From assembly GCF_900141785.1 (NCBI RefSeq), contig NZ_FQYP01000006.1, positions 345,968 through 409,967 of the forward strand: a stretch of 64,000 bases of DNA. Reading direction: 5' to 3'. The position numbers were made by a program, and so were the translations under genes. Shown here piece by piece: positions 9,107-17,369 of the stretch. This DNA is from Aquimarina spongiae. Lineage in GTDB: Bacteria > Bacteroidota > Bacteroidia > Flavobacteriales > Flavobacteriaceae. The first letter of the stretch is position 1; every line of letters starts with the position of its first letter. Under the pieces are notes generated by a model that worked only from the letters and a program-made list of their open reading frames with translations, was not told the origin of the DNA and made no database searches.

Positions 9107-9943
9107 TTATAACTCTATGGTTGTTTCATTTCCGTCCTTATCGGTTAGTGTAGCTAAATTGTCGCAGGTTCCATCTCCATAATCCAAAGTAGAAGTATCG
9201 CTGTTTTCCGAAGTCACAACAACTCCACTCACCGTGTAGACACATCCTCTTTCATTTCGTAGCGGTGTTGTAATTTCTACCGAATACACATCTCCATTAC
9301 TAAACGTTGTAGTACTAGTTCCAGAAGTAAGGTTGTAGAAATCAAAATTACCTGGGGCATCTGCATTCATTTCAAAGAAAGTTTCGTTTACAAAATTGGT
9401 AGCGCTAGTGGCAGAAAGACCATCTCCCCAACCAAAGGTGAAATTAGAATCAGTAGTGAATTTTCGAGTACCAGCATCACGATCAAACGTAAATATTGAG
9501 GTGGCAGTTCCGTTAACAGAAATATCTTTGTAAGTAAAATTCTCTACGGTGTAGGTAATGGTAACCTTATTTTCAGCATCCAGATCTACACTAAAACTCA
9601 TTCGGATCAACCCGGTGATCACTTCATCTTGACCTACTTCGCATCCGTCTCCAAAATCTATAGTTATAGTTCGTGTAGTTTCGGTAACCTCAGAAGTTGT
9701 AGTCACGCAGTCGTTGGATTTTGTGGGTACTATTCGATTCGCAACAAAACCTGATTCTAAAGTAAATACATCCTGAACAAATGCTTGAATTCTTTGATTA
9801 GCCGCTTCAATATCCTTATATTGTATAGAGGTCGTGACCTGTTCGGTTGGAATCTCTTGCTCGTTGTCATCATCCTGGCAGCCAACAAATAAAAATAGAC
9901 CGAAGCATAGCAGACTTAAAAGCGTAATTACCCTGTTTTTCAT
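9107..9943 (-). CDS. Secreted lipoprotein of unknown function
   Basis: 278 residues. The signal peptide ends at the lipobox FVGC (Cys22), followed by QDDDNEQE, an acidic signal for surface display in Bacteroidetes. The rest is a Thr/Asp/Gly-rich all-beta sequence with several NFT-, DFG- and YGDGTCDN-like turns and four cysteines (GDGCEVG, GCVYTVSG, DGTCDN), suggesting disulphides in an extracellular beta-sandwich. I do not recognise the family. It is monocistronic and points toward the TRAP operon end. Confidence 0.7.
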   Translation of the reverse strand: MKNRVITLLSLLCFGLFLFVGCQDDDNEQEIPTEQVTTSIQYKDIEAANQRIQAFVQDVFTLESGFVANRIVPTKSNDCVTTTSEVTETTRTITIDFGDGCEVGQDEVITGLIRMSFSVDLDAENKVTITYTVENFTYKDISVNGTATSIFTFDRDAGTRKFTTDSNFTFGWGDGLSATSATNFVNETFFEMNADAPGNFDFYNLTSGTSTTTFSNGDVYSVEITTPLRNERGCVYTVSGVVVTSENSDTSTLDYGDGTCDNLATLTDKDGNETTIEL

Positions 9944-10133
9944 GCTTAATTGATTTTTTTAATTAGTGAATATTATATTGGAATGGTTGTTTTTAAAACG
10001 GTAAAGCGGCTGGTAATCTTATTATAGGATTCGTTAATTTATGTTAAGGTTATGTTAGAGAAAATGTATTGAAAAAGGAAAAAAGCTCAAAAAAGAAACT
10101 TTATATTCTTTTTCTAATATTTTAAAATATCTA

Positions 10134-10164
10134 TTGCAAAGAATTTATCTTATCAATATCTTCG
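10134..10164 (+). promoter_or_regulatory. Putative promoter of the pyruvate carboxylase gene
   Basis: TTG at 10134-10136, a 20-base spacer and TATCTTCG at 10157-10164 match the Bacteroidetes -33 TTG / -7 TAnnTTTG layout with one mismatch. A small hairpin AGCGAA-TG-TTCGCT (10166-10179) follows in the expected 5' leader, 30 bp before the ATG. Confidence 0.5.
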
Positions 10165-10208
10165 CAGCGAATGTTCGCTAAAAGTGTTCTAAACTCAAAA
10201 TTTAAATT

Positions 10209-13200
10209 ATGCAAATTAAAAAGGTTTTAGTTGCCAATCGTGGTGAAATTGCCATTAGAATTTTTAGAGCTTGTACAGAAATCGGGCTACAAACTGTAGG
10301 GGTGTATACCTACGAGGATCGTTATTCTTTACACCGATATAAAGCTGATGAAGCCTATCAAATTGGAGAAAATCACGAGCCATTAAAACCTTATTTAAAT
10401 ATTCCTGAGATCATTAAAGTTGCCAAAAGAAACAATGTAGACGCGATTCATCCGGGATATGGTTTTCTTTCTGAGAACGCTGACTTTGCAGAGCAATGTC
10501 AGGAAAATGGAATCATTTTTATAGGACCAAAAGTATCAGTATTGCGTTCGTTAGGAGATAAGATCACTGCAAAGAAGGTGGCTATAGAGAATAACATTCC
10601 TATCATCGAAAGCAACAAAGAAGATCTTGTAGATATAAAGGTAGCATTGAAAGAAGCTAAGCGAATTGGATTTCCGGTAATGCTGAAAGCAGCATCTGGA
10701 GGAGGTGGTCGAGGTATGCGTGTGATTAGAAATGCAGAAGAATTAGAAAAAGCGTATCCCGAATCAAGAAGAGAGGCTCTTAATGCATTTGGAGACGATA
10801 CGGTGTTTCTTGAGAAGTTTGTGGAGAATCCAAAACATATCGAAATACAGATTGTAGCAGATCATCATGGTAATATGGTGCATCTTTTTGAACGAGATTG
10901 TTCGGTACAAAGACGCTACCAAAAAGTAATCGAATACGCTCCTTCGTTTGGCGTAGCTCAGGATATTTTGGACAATTTGTATAATTACGCACTTACGATA
11001 TGTAAGGCAGTAGATTATAACAATATCGGTACAGTAGAATTTCTGGTAGATGATGATGGAAGTATTTATTTTATAGAAGTAAACCCAAGAGTACAGGTAG
11101 AACATACAGTTACCGAAATTGTAACTGGGATTGATTTAATCAAAGCTCAGATTTTTATTGCAGGAGGATACCAACTTTCTGATAAACAAATTAAAATAGG
11201 AAGTCAGGAGAGCTTAAAAGTCAACGGATATGCAGTACAGTGTAGAATCACTACAGAAGATCCGGAAAATGACTTTAAACCAGATTATGGAACCATTTCT
11301 ACCTATCGTAGTGCTTCAGGATTTGGGATTCGATTAGATGCTGGTAGTGTATATCAAGGGGTAACAATTTCTCCTTTCTTTGATTCGATGCTAGTAAAAG
11401 TTTCTGCCAATAGTAGAACCTTAGACGGTGCTTGTAGAAAAATGAGGAGAGCGCTCTCTGAGTTCAGAATTAGAGGGGTGAAAACCAACATGCCTTTCCT
11501 GGATAATATTCTGAATCATGATACCTTCAGAAAAGGTGCGGTAACGGTAAACTTCATTAGAGATACGAAAGAACTTTTCAAAATAAAAGAATCTCGTAAC
11601 AGAGCAACCAAACTGGCTAATTTCTTAGGGGATGTTATCGTAAATGGAAATCCAGATGTAAAGAAATTAGATCCAACCAAAACTTTTGTAACGCCACAAG
11701 TACCTAAGTTTGATGAAAAAGGTGGATACCAGAAAGGAACCAAAGACTTGCTTACAGAACTAGGGCCAGAAAAGTTTGCAGAATGGTTAAAAAATGAGAA
11801 AAAAATCCATTTTACAGATACCACAATGCGAGATGCGCATCAAAGTTTGTTGGCAACACGTATGCGAACCTATGATATGCTGAAAGTGGCAGAAGGTTTT
11901 GCAAAAAACCATCCACAAGTTTTCAGTATGGAAGTATGGGGTGGAGCAACATTTGATGTATGTCTGCGATTCTTAAGAGAAAATCCTTGGGAGCGTCTTA
12001 GACTGCTTCGTGAGGCGATGCCTAATATTCTGTTGCAGATGTTAATCAGAGGGTCAAACGGAGTTGGATATACAGCATACCCAGATAATTTGATTGGTAA
12101 ATTTGTAGAACAATCCTGGGAAAACGGAGTAGATGTATTCCGAATTTTTGATTCTTTAAACTGGATGCAGTCTATTGCGCCTTGTATCGAGCATGTTCGG
12201 ACTAGAACTGGAGGATTGGCAGAAGGGTCATTATGCTATACCGGGGATATTTTGGATCCAAAAAGAACAAAATACACCTTGGAGTATTATGTGCAATTGG
12301 CAAAGGATATAGAAAATGCTGGTGCACATATTTTAGGAATTAAAGATATGGCTGGGTTGTTAAAACCTTATGCAGCCTATGAGTTAGTTTCTGCATTAAA
12401 GTCAGAGATTAATATTCCTATTCATTTACATACGCATGATACCTCTTCGGTACAATCCGCTACATACCTCAAAGCTATGGAAGCAGGGGTGGATGTAGTA
12501 GATGTGGCTCTGGGAGGACTTTCAGGATTAACGGCGCAACCTAATTTCAACTCTTTGGTAGAAGTGCTTAAGTATCACGAAAGAGAGAACGAAATGGATA
12601 TTCAAAAGCTTAACGAATATTCTAATTATTGGGAAGCGGTGAGAGAATACTATTATGTATTCGAATCTGGATTAAAAGCTGGTACGGGAGAAGTATATCA
12701 ACACGAAATTCCAGGAGGACAATACTCAAACCTTAAACCTCAAGCTCAAGGTTTAGGATTAGCAGATCGTTTTCATGAGATTACAAAGATGTACGGAGAA
12801 GTAAACGAATTGTTTGGAGATATTGTCAAAGTAACACCAAGTTCTAAAGTGGTTGGGGATATGGCGCAGTACCTAGTGAGTAATAACTTGACCATAGAAG
12901 ATGTAAAAGAAAGGGGAGAAACCATTTCTTTTCCTCAATCTGTAGTAAGCTTGTTCAAAGGTGAACTGGGGCAACCAGAAGGAGGATTCCCTAAAGAGCT
13001 TCAAAAATCAATATTAAAAGATCAAAAACCTTTTACAGATCGACCCAATGCGCATCTGGAGCCTATTGATTTTGAAGAAGAATACAAAGATTTTGAAAAG
13101 GTATTCAAAAAAGGAATGGGAAGAGAGTTAGACATTACTGATTTCCTATCTTATAAATTGTATCCAAAAGTATTTGCAGGAGCTTATAACCATCACTTAA

Positions 13201-13661
13201 AGTATGGGAATGTAATGAATATTCCAACAAAGAATTTCTTCTATGGGATGACTCCGGGAGAAGAGATTATTGTACAGTTGGATAAAGGAAAAATACTATT
13301 GATCGAATTAGTATCGATAGGAGAGCCTAATGAAGAAGGTAAAGTAACCGTTTTCTTCAAAGTAAATGGGCAAACTCGAAATGTACAGATACAAGACAAT
13401 TCGATAAAAGTGGATAAAGTAGTACATGCCAAAGCAGATAAAGCCGATGCCAAACAAATTGGAGCACCGCTTCAAGGTTCTTTGTCCTCAATATTGGTGA
13501 AAACAGGTCAGGAAGTCAAGAAAAATGATCCATTATTTATCATCGAAGCGATGAAAATGGAAACTACCATTACAGCCAACGAAGATGCTGTAGTCAAAAA
13601 GATTGTCCTAAAAGGTGGAACAATGGTGGAAGCAGATGATTTGGTGATTACTTTAAAATAG
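10209..13661 (+). CDS. pyc: Pyruvate carboxylase
   Basis: 1150 residues, full-length single-chain enzyme that makes oxaloacetate from pyruvate, bicarbonate and ATP. Domains in order: biotin carboxylase (about 1-455; KVLVANRGEIAIRIFRA, KAASGGGGRGMR, FIEVNPRVQVEHTVTE), carboxyltransferase (about 530-810; FTDTTMRDAHQSLLATRMRT, GIKDMAGLLKP, LHTHDTSS), the PYC central region, and a C-terminal biotinyl domain with EAMKMET whose Lys carries biotin (about residue 1117). All catalytic signatures are present. It has its own predicted promoter and terminator. Its role is anaplerotic supply of the TCA cycle, relevant for growth on pyruvate or lactate brought in by the TRAP system nearby. Confidence 0.97.
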   Translation: MQIKKVLVANRGEIAIRIFRACTEIGLQTVGVYTYEDRYSLHRYKADEAYQIGENHEPLKPYLNIPEIIKVAKRNNVDAIHPGYGFLSENADFAEQCQENGIIFIGPKVSVLRSLGDKITAKKVAIENNIPIIESNKEDLVDIKVALKEAKRIGFPVMLKAASGGGGRGMRVIRNAEELEKAYPESRREALNAFGDDTVFLEKFVENPKHIEIQIVADHHGNMVHLFERDCSVQRRYQKVIEYAPSFGVAQDILDNLYNYALTICKAVDYNNIGTVEFLVDDDGSIYFIEVNPRVQVEHTVTEIVTGIDLIKAQIFIAGGYQLSDKQIKIGSQESLKVNGYAVQCRITTEDPENDFKPDYGTISTYRSASGFGIRLDAGSVYQGVTISPFFDSMLVKVSANSRTLDGACRKMRRALSEFRIRGVKTNMPFLDNILNHDTFRKGAVTVNFIRDTKELFKIKESRNRATKLANFLGDVIVNGNPDVKKLDPTKTFVTPQVPKFDEKGGYQKGTKDLLTELGPEKFAEWLKNEKKIHFTDTTMRDAHQSLLATRMRTYDMLKVAEGFAKNHPQVFSMEVWGGATFDVCLRFLRENPWERLRLLREAMPNILLQMLIRGSNGVGYTAYPDNLIGKFVEQSWENGVDVFRIFDSLNWMQSIAPCIEHVRTRTGGLAEGSLCYTGDILDPKRTKYTLEYYVQLAKDIENAGAHILGIKDMAGLLKPYAAYELVSALKSEINIPIHLHTHDTSSVQSATYLKAMEAGVDVVDVALGGLSGLTAQPNFNSLVEVLKYHERENEMDIQKLNEYSNYWEAVREYYYVFESGLKAGTGEVYQHEIPGGQYSNLKPQAQGLGLADRFHEITKMYGEVNELFGDIVKVTPSSKVVGDMAQYLVSNNLTIEDVKERGETISFPQSVVSLFKGELGQPEGGFPKELQKSILKDQKPFTDRPNAHLEPIDFEEEYKDFEKVFKKGMGRELDITDFLSYKLYPKVFAGAYNHHLKYGNVMNIPTKNFFYGMTPGEEIIVQLDKGKILLIELVSIGEPNEEGKVTVFFKVNGQTRNVQIQDNSIKVDKVVHAKADKADAKQIGAPLQGSLSSILVKTGQEVKKNDPLFIIEAMKMETTITANEDAVVKKIVLKGGTMVEADDLVITLK

Positions 13662-13692
13662 CATTCTCATTACAGCTTAAAAACCTTATCTA

Positions 13693-13729
13693 GAACCTTG
13701 CAAAACTTAGTTTGCAAGGTTCTTTTTTT
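13693..13729 (+). terminator. Rho-independent terminator of pyc
   Basis: A 12-bp perfect stem GAACCTTGCAAA / TTTGCAAGGTTC with a 6-base loop is followed by seven T. It starts 31 bp after the pyc stop. Confidence 0.93.
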
Positions 13730-13749
13730 ATAACAATAAACGGTTGTTA

Positions 13750-13920
13750 TTAATGACAGGCAAAAATGCAATTATCATTATGAACACTGGATCTGCAGCC
13801 AAGTACATCCGGCTTAACACTTGGAAGATTGTCATAATTACCTCCTTGTACACTTTTCTTCTGAAGGTCAGAAATAACATTTTTCTTGAATGCCAGTTTG
13901 TTTAAATTCTGTTTTTTCAT
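13750..13920 (-). CDS. GG-leader peptide, putative RiPP (class I lanthipeptide-like) precursor 1
   Basis: A 56-residue peptide. It begins MKKQNLNKLAFKKN, continues VISDLQKKSVQGGN, and then has a core with three Cys (42, 51, 55) and several Ser; it ends NCIFACH. The leader is nearly the same as that of the second peptide at 14186-14368, while the cores are unrelated. In Bacteroidetes, leaders of the form MKK-x-L-x-KLsLnK-x-x-I ending in GG belong to families annotated as class I lanthipeptide or GG-type natural product precursors. No modification enzyme or export gene is in the window, so the maturation path is unknown. Confidence 0.75.
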   Translation of the reverse strand: MKKQNLNKLAFKKNVISDLQKKSVQGGNYDNLPSVKPDVLGCRSSVHNDNCIFACH

Positions 13921-14135
13921 TTTTTAAATGATTTATGTATTAATGTGCCTGAACAGTTATAGACACTCAGGTTTGTGTCTAGAATAATATTCTTGAAAGA
14001 CAGTACTGTTCTTTATTAATGTCGTGATAAAAAGAAATGTTATCCTAAAACTGAAACTTTTTTAATTCTTTTGAATATTGATTAGAAGTAGATGTTTGTT
14101 TATCTCTATGAAATAAGGTCATATGGATCAATTAA
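13921..14135. other. Leader region between the two GG peptides
   Basis: No further gene is seen here. It contains a 7-bp hairpin TAGACAC / GTGTCTA (13960-13966 and 13975-13981) and a perfect 10-bp palindrome ACAGTACTGT (14000-14009). Both lie upstream of the first peptide gene and could be regulatory; the sequence alone does not show how. Confidence 0.4.
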
Positions 14136-14161
14136 AAACGGGGCTTTCAAAAGCCCCGTTT
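14136..14161 (-). terminator. Rho-independent terminator of GG-leader peptide 2
   Basis: A GC-rich 12-bp stem AAACGGGGCTTT / AAAGCCCCGTTT with a 2-base gap is followed on the minus strand by TTTTTAATT. It lies 24 bp past the stop of the second peptide gene and separates it from the first, so the two peptides probably have separate transcripts. Confidence 0.9.
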
Positions 14162-14185
14162 CTTACTTATAAATAATTGGTTGGA

Positions 14186-14368
14186 TTAACCAAAATGGCA
14201 TGGTGCAGGAAAAGCTTCCAAACTTTCACCTGGGCCACAGGTACCTAAATCAGAATGACAAGTTCCTCCAATAGAACCAGGTAAGTTACCTCCATTTAAT
14301 GTTTTCTTTTGAAGGTCAGAAATAATGTTTTTGTTTAAAGACAATTTGTTCAAATTTCTCTTTTTCAT
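14186..14368 (-). CDS. GG-leader peptide, putative RiPP (class I lanthipeptide-like) precursor 2
   Basis: 60 residues. The leader MKKRNLNKLSLNKN then IISDLQKKTLNGGN matches that of the peptide at 13750-13920 at almost every position, with conservative changes only. The core after the double glycine differs completely: LPGSIGGTCHSDLGTCGPGE and an end PAPCHFG, with three Cys plus Ser/Thr that could form thioether rings. A constant leader and a variable core is the usual sign of RiPP precursors. No modification enzymes are nearby, so it may be served by enzymes elsewhere in the genome. Confidence 0.78.
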   Translation of the reverse strand: MKKRNLNKLSLNKNIISDLQKKTLNGGNLPGSIGGTCHSDLGTCGPGESLEAFPAPCHFG

Positions 14369-14524
14369 TGTGAAATATTTAAGGTTAATAATTATTAAAC
14401 TAAAGTTAGGTTTTATGTTTATTAAGTTTTTCTCAACTTCAGTTAAACTTAACCCAAAATGGAATTTAATTAGCTTGATCCTTACCTCATTAAATTCATA
14501 TAAAACTGTTTTTAATAATGATCA

Positions 14525-16102
14525 ATGAGCAGTAAAAACTTTGAAGTTTGCAAAATCTTTCTATTTTTACTAAATAAGAGGAAAATACCCCGGGAAACGT
14601 TGAAAATTAGGCCTATTCAAATATCATTGTTTATATTTTTGGTGTTAGGAGCATTGTTTGGATTAATGTTCTTGAGTCAGAAAGGAGGAGTGCAAAAAGA
14701 GCAAACTCAGGATGATGGTTTTTCCTACGAAGGCGTTTCGTTGAAATATCCTACCTACACCACCTTTTTGGGCTTAGAAAAAGATTCGTCGCTTACCAGA
14801 CAAGATATTCTGGAAGTTACTGAGATCGTTACTCCTTTGGAAATAGAAACTCCAGAGGATAATCAGATTGCAGAAGTGCAACAAATCAAACAATTACCGG
14901 ATTTTTCGAAAATTGATACTACCCGGTTAGTACGAATACGATATCCCGATAGCAATCCGGATTTTGCTAACCAATTGCGTAGAAAGTTATCTTCAAAATC
15001 ATGTAGAATTCTACATTATGGAGATTCTCAGATCGAAGGAGATAGAATTACCGCCTATTTACGAAACCGATTACAGCATATGTACGGAGGTAGCGGTCCT
15101 GGATTCATACCATTATTGCCTGTTTACCGTCAAATAAGTGCTATTGTAGAACCTAGTGAAAATTGGGAACGATATGCCTTTTTCGATCCTACAAAAAAGA
15201 AGTTTTCGCATAGGAAGTATGGAGCTTATCTTTCGGTATCTCGTTTTACCGAGTATCAGAAAAAACTACCTGATAGTGCTGTACTAGATTCCTTGCCAAT
15301 AATCAAAGCTTCGGTTACCATTGGGAAGTCCAAAAAAACCTATGCAAAGTTTCGAAGGTTTACTGACATTGGTTTGCATTATGGCAATTGTAACGTTCCT
15401 ATCAAGATTTCTGTGTACAATGAAGGGGAACTGATTCAGCAAGATAGTTTAATACCTGATGGACGATATCATCAATACAAAATTAGGACATTAACTACAC
15501 CAACCAACCTCAAAATAGAATTAGAAGGGAAGGTAAGTGCAGATTTTTATGGATTAACACTGGATGGTGGATCAAGAGTACAAATTGATAATATAGCCAT
15601 GCGTGGAGCCTCAGGAACCATATTTGCAAGGGCTAATGCAACTACTTACTCACGAATGGTGAGACAGTTGAAACCCAAAATAGTGATCATGCAGTATGGG
15701 GGTAATACTATGCCTTATCTCAAAGATTCTACCGATGTCGATAAATACGCAAATCGCATCAAAACCCAGGTCAATTGGATACGAAGAAGAGCCAAAAATG
15801 CTAACTTTATATTTATAGGCCCTACAGATATGTGCTTACCAGTTAATGGTAAAATGGAAACCTATCCCTTATTGCCTTATCTCAATACTAAGTTGATGGA
15901 AACCTGTTTGTCAAATGATGTAGCATATTGGAGTATGTATGATGCTATGGGAGGGAAAGGATCTATGGAGTTATGGGTAGAAGAAAAACTTACTGCCAAA
16001 GACTATATGCATTTTACCTGGAAAGGAACCAAAATAATTTCTGAACTATTTTTTACTGCCCTATACCTAGACCTTAAAGAACCCGAAAAAAATGAAGTGT
16101 AA
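14525..16102 (+). CDS. Membrane-anchored SGNH/GDSL-like hydrolase, acyltransferase partner 1
   Basis: 525 residues. One transmembrane helix (about 32-50) leads to a periplasmic domain. SGNH blocks: RILHYGDSQIEGD with the nucleophile Ser (about residue 165), MQYGGNTMP as the Gly/Asn block, and KDYMHFTWKG with the Asp-x-x-His block near the C-terminus. Such proteins accept acyl groups from an MBOAT partner and transfer them to polysaccharide. The stop overlaps the next gene by 11 bp. The ATG at 14525 gives an atypical 25-residue extension; a TTG at 14600 (reading LKIRPIQ) is an equally plausible start. Confidence 0.82.
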   Translation: MSSKNFEVCKIFLFLLNKRKIPRETLKIRPIQISLFIFLVLGALFGLMFLSQKGGVQKEQTQDDGFSYEGVSLKYPTYTTFLGLEKDSSLTRQDILEVTEIVTPLEIETPEDNQIAEVQQIKQLPDFSKIDTTRLVRIRYPDSNPDFANQLRRKLSSKSCRILHYGDSQIEGDRITAYLRNRLQHMYGGSGPGFIPLLPVYRQISAIVEPSENWERYAFFDPTKKKFSHRKYGAYLSVSRFTEYQKKLPDSAVLDSLPIIKASVTIGKSKKTYAKFRRFTDIGLHYGNCNVPIKISVYNEGELIQQDSLIPDGRYHQYKIRTLTTPTNLKIELEGKVSADFYGLTLDGGSRVQIDNIAMRGASGTIFARANATTYSRMVRQLKPKIVIMQYGGNTMPYLKDSTDVDKYANRIKTQVNWIRRRAKNANFIFIGPTDMCLPVNGKMETYPLLPYLNTKLMETCLSNDVAYWSMYDAMGGKGSMELWVEEKLTAKDYMHFTWKGTKIISELFFTALYLDLKEPEKNEV

Positions 16103-17369
16103 AAAACTGTTGTTTTACCTATACTTAGTTGCGGTACCTGCTATGGCGCAAACTTATGTGTTAGATTCTATAGAAGGAAAATATCCCTTTGTGAACTGGA
16201 AAGCCAATACGATAAAAATGGCAGAGTATTCTCCCGCTTTCAAGACTCTTTTTCATAAAATGGACACCATAGCAAAGGGAGGAAAAACCGATTTGCATAT
16301 TTTTCATATCGGAGGCTCTCATATCCAGGCAGATATTTATTCTAATCGTTTGAGATCGTATTTACAGACCATGGGCCCAACGGCCAAAGGGCAAAGAGGT
16401 TTTATCTATCCTTATAAAATTGCCAAAACCAATAATCCCGGTAACTACAGAGTAGAACATGATGGAGAGTGGCAAGGATATCGCTGTTCGGTAAGAAAAG
16501 ATAGCGTAGCTTGGGGACTCTCTGGAGTAACCGCTGTATTCAAAGATTCTTTGGCCAATGTAAAAATTAAGGCTAATGGGAACAACTATCATCAAGATAT
16601 GTATGATTTTGACAAGATCAGAATCTTTTATGATGATTGGAGTACGGACTACGAAATTGCTTTTAAAGAGGCTGGATTGGTCTCAGAAATAAAAGAGAAC
16701 AAAGATGCGCACTTTATCGAGTATAAACTGACCAAAAAAGTAGAGGAGATCGACTTCTGTATTCGAAGAGTTGAAGATCATGAAGAAGCTGAGTTCTTAA
16801 TGATGGGAATAGAATTGATGAATGATAATAAAGGAATTCAATATACCTCTATCGGAGTGAATGGAGGAAGTTTTTCATACTACGAACGATGCGAATATTT
16901 TGATGATCAACTGTTATTGTATAAACCGGATCTGTTTATTGTTTCGGTGGGAACAAACGATGCCTATCATCCAGATTTTGAGCCTCAGGAATACAAACAA
17001 CAATATACCAATCTGATAAAACTGATTCAAAAGGCAAATCCCGAGTGTGCAGTACTGCTTACCGTACCCAACGATTCTTATTACAAAAAGAAAGTGCCAA
17101 ACCCTAGAACGAGAATAGCAAGAAAAATGATTTATGAAGTTGCCAAAGAACAACAAATGGCAGTTTGGGATTTTTACGAAATTATGGGTGGCTTTAACTC
17201 ATCTAGAGATTGGTATAATAACAAACTAATGCCCAAAGATCGAATACATTTTACCGTAAAAGGATATCGAATCAAAGCAGATTTGTTATTACAGGCATTA
17301 GCGAATGCCTGGGAAAAAGAACTGCAAGTACCGAACAATTCGATTTTGAATAACATTATTAATGAATAG
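16092..17369 (+). CDS. Secreted SGNH-fold protein, acyltransferase partner 2
   Basis: 425 residues with a cleavable signal peptide (about 1-19, ending AMA). Block I is degenerate, IFHIGGSHIQAD (GGSH in place of GDS), but the Ser is kept. Block III is VSVGTNDAY with the Asn, and block V is KDRIHFTVKG with the His, so the S, N and H of the SGNH set remain. It overlaps both neighbours (11 bp upstream, 8 bp downstream), so the three proteins are translationally coupled and probably act together on an extracellular polysaccharide. Confidence 0.82.
   Translation: MKCKKLLFYLYLVAVPAMAQTYVLDSIEGKYPFVNWKANTIKMAEYSPAFKTLFHKMDTIAKGGKTDLHIFHIGGSHIQADIYSNRLRSYLQTMGPTAKGQRGFIYPYKIAKTNNPGNYRVEHDGEWQGYRCSVRKDSVAWGLSGVTAVFKDSLANVKIKANGNNYHQDMYDFDKIRIFYDDWSTDYEIAFKEAGLVSEIKENKDAHFIEYKLTKKVEEIDFCIRRVEDHEEAEFLMMGIELMNDNKGIQYTSIGVNGGSFSYYERCEYFDDQLLLYKPDLFIVSVGTNDAYHPDFEPQEYKQQYTNLIKLIQKANPECAVLLTVPNDSYYKKKVPNPRTRIARKMIYEVAKEQQMAVWDFYEIMGGFNSSRDWYNNKLMPKDRIHFTVKGYRIKADLLLQALANAWEKELQVPNNSILNNIINE

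Noticed and set aside
10764..11105. Long minus-strand open frames within pyc
   Set aside because: They are shadows of a highly conserved plus-strand gene and have no protein-like pattern.
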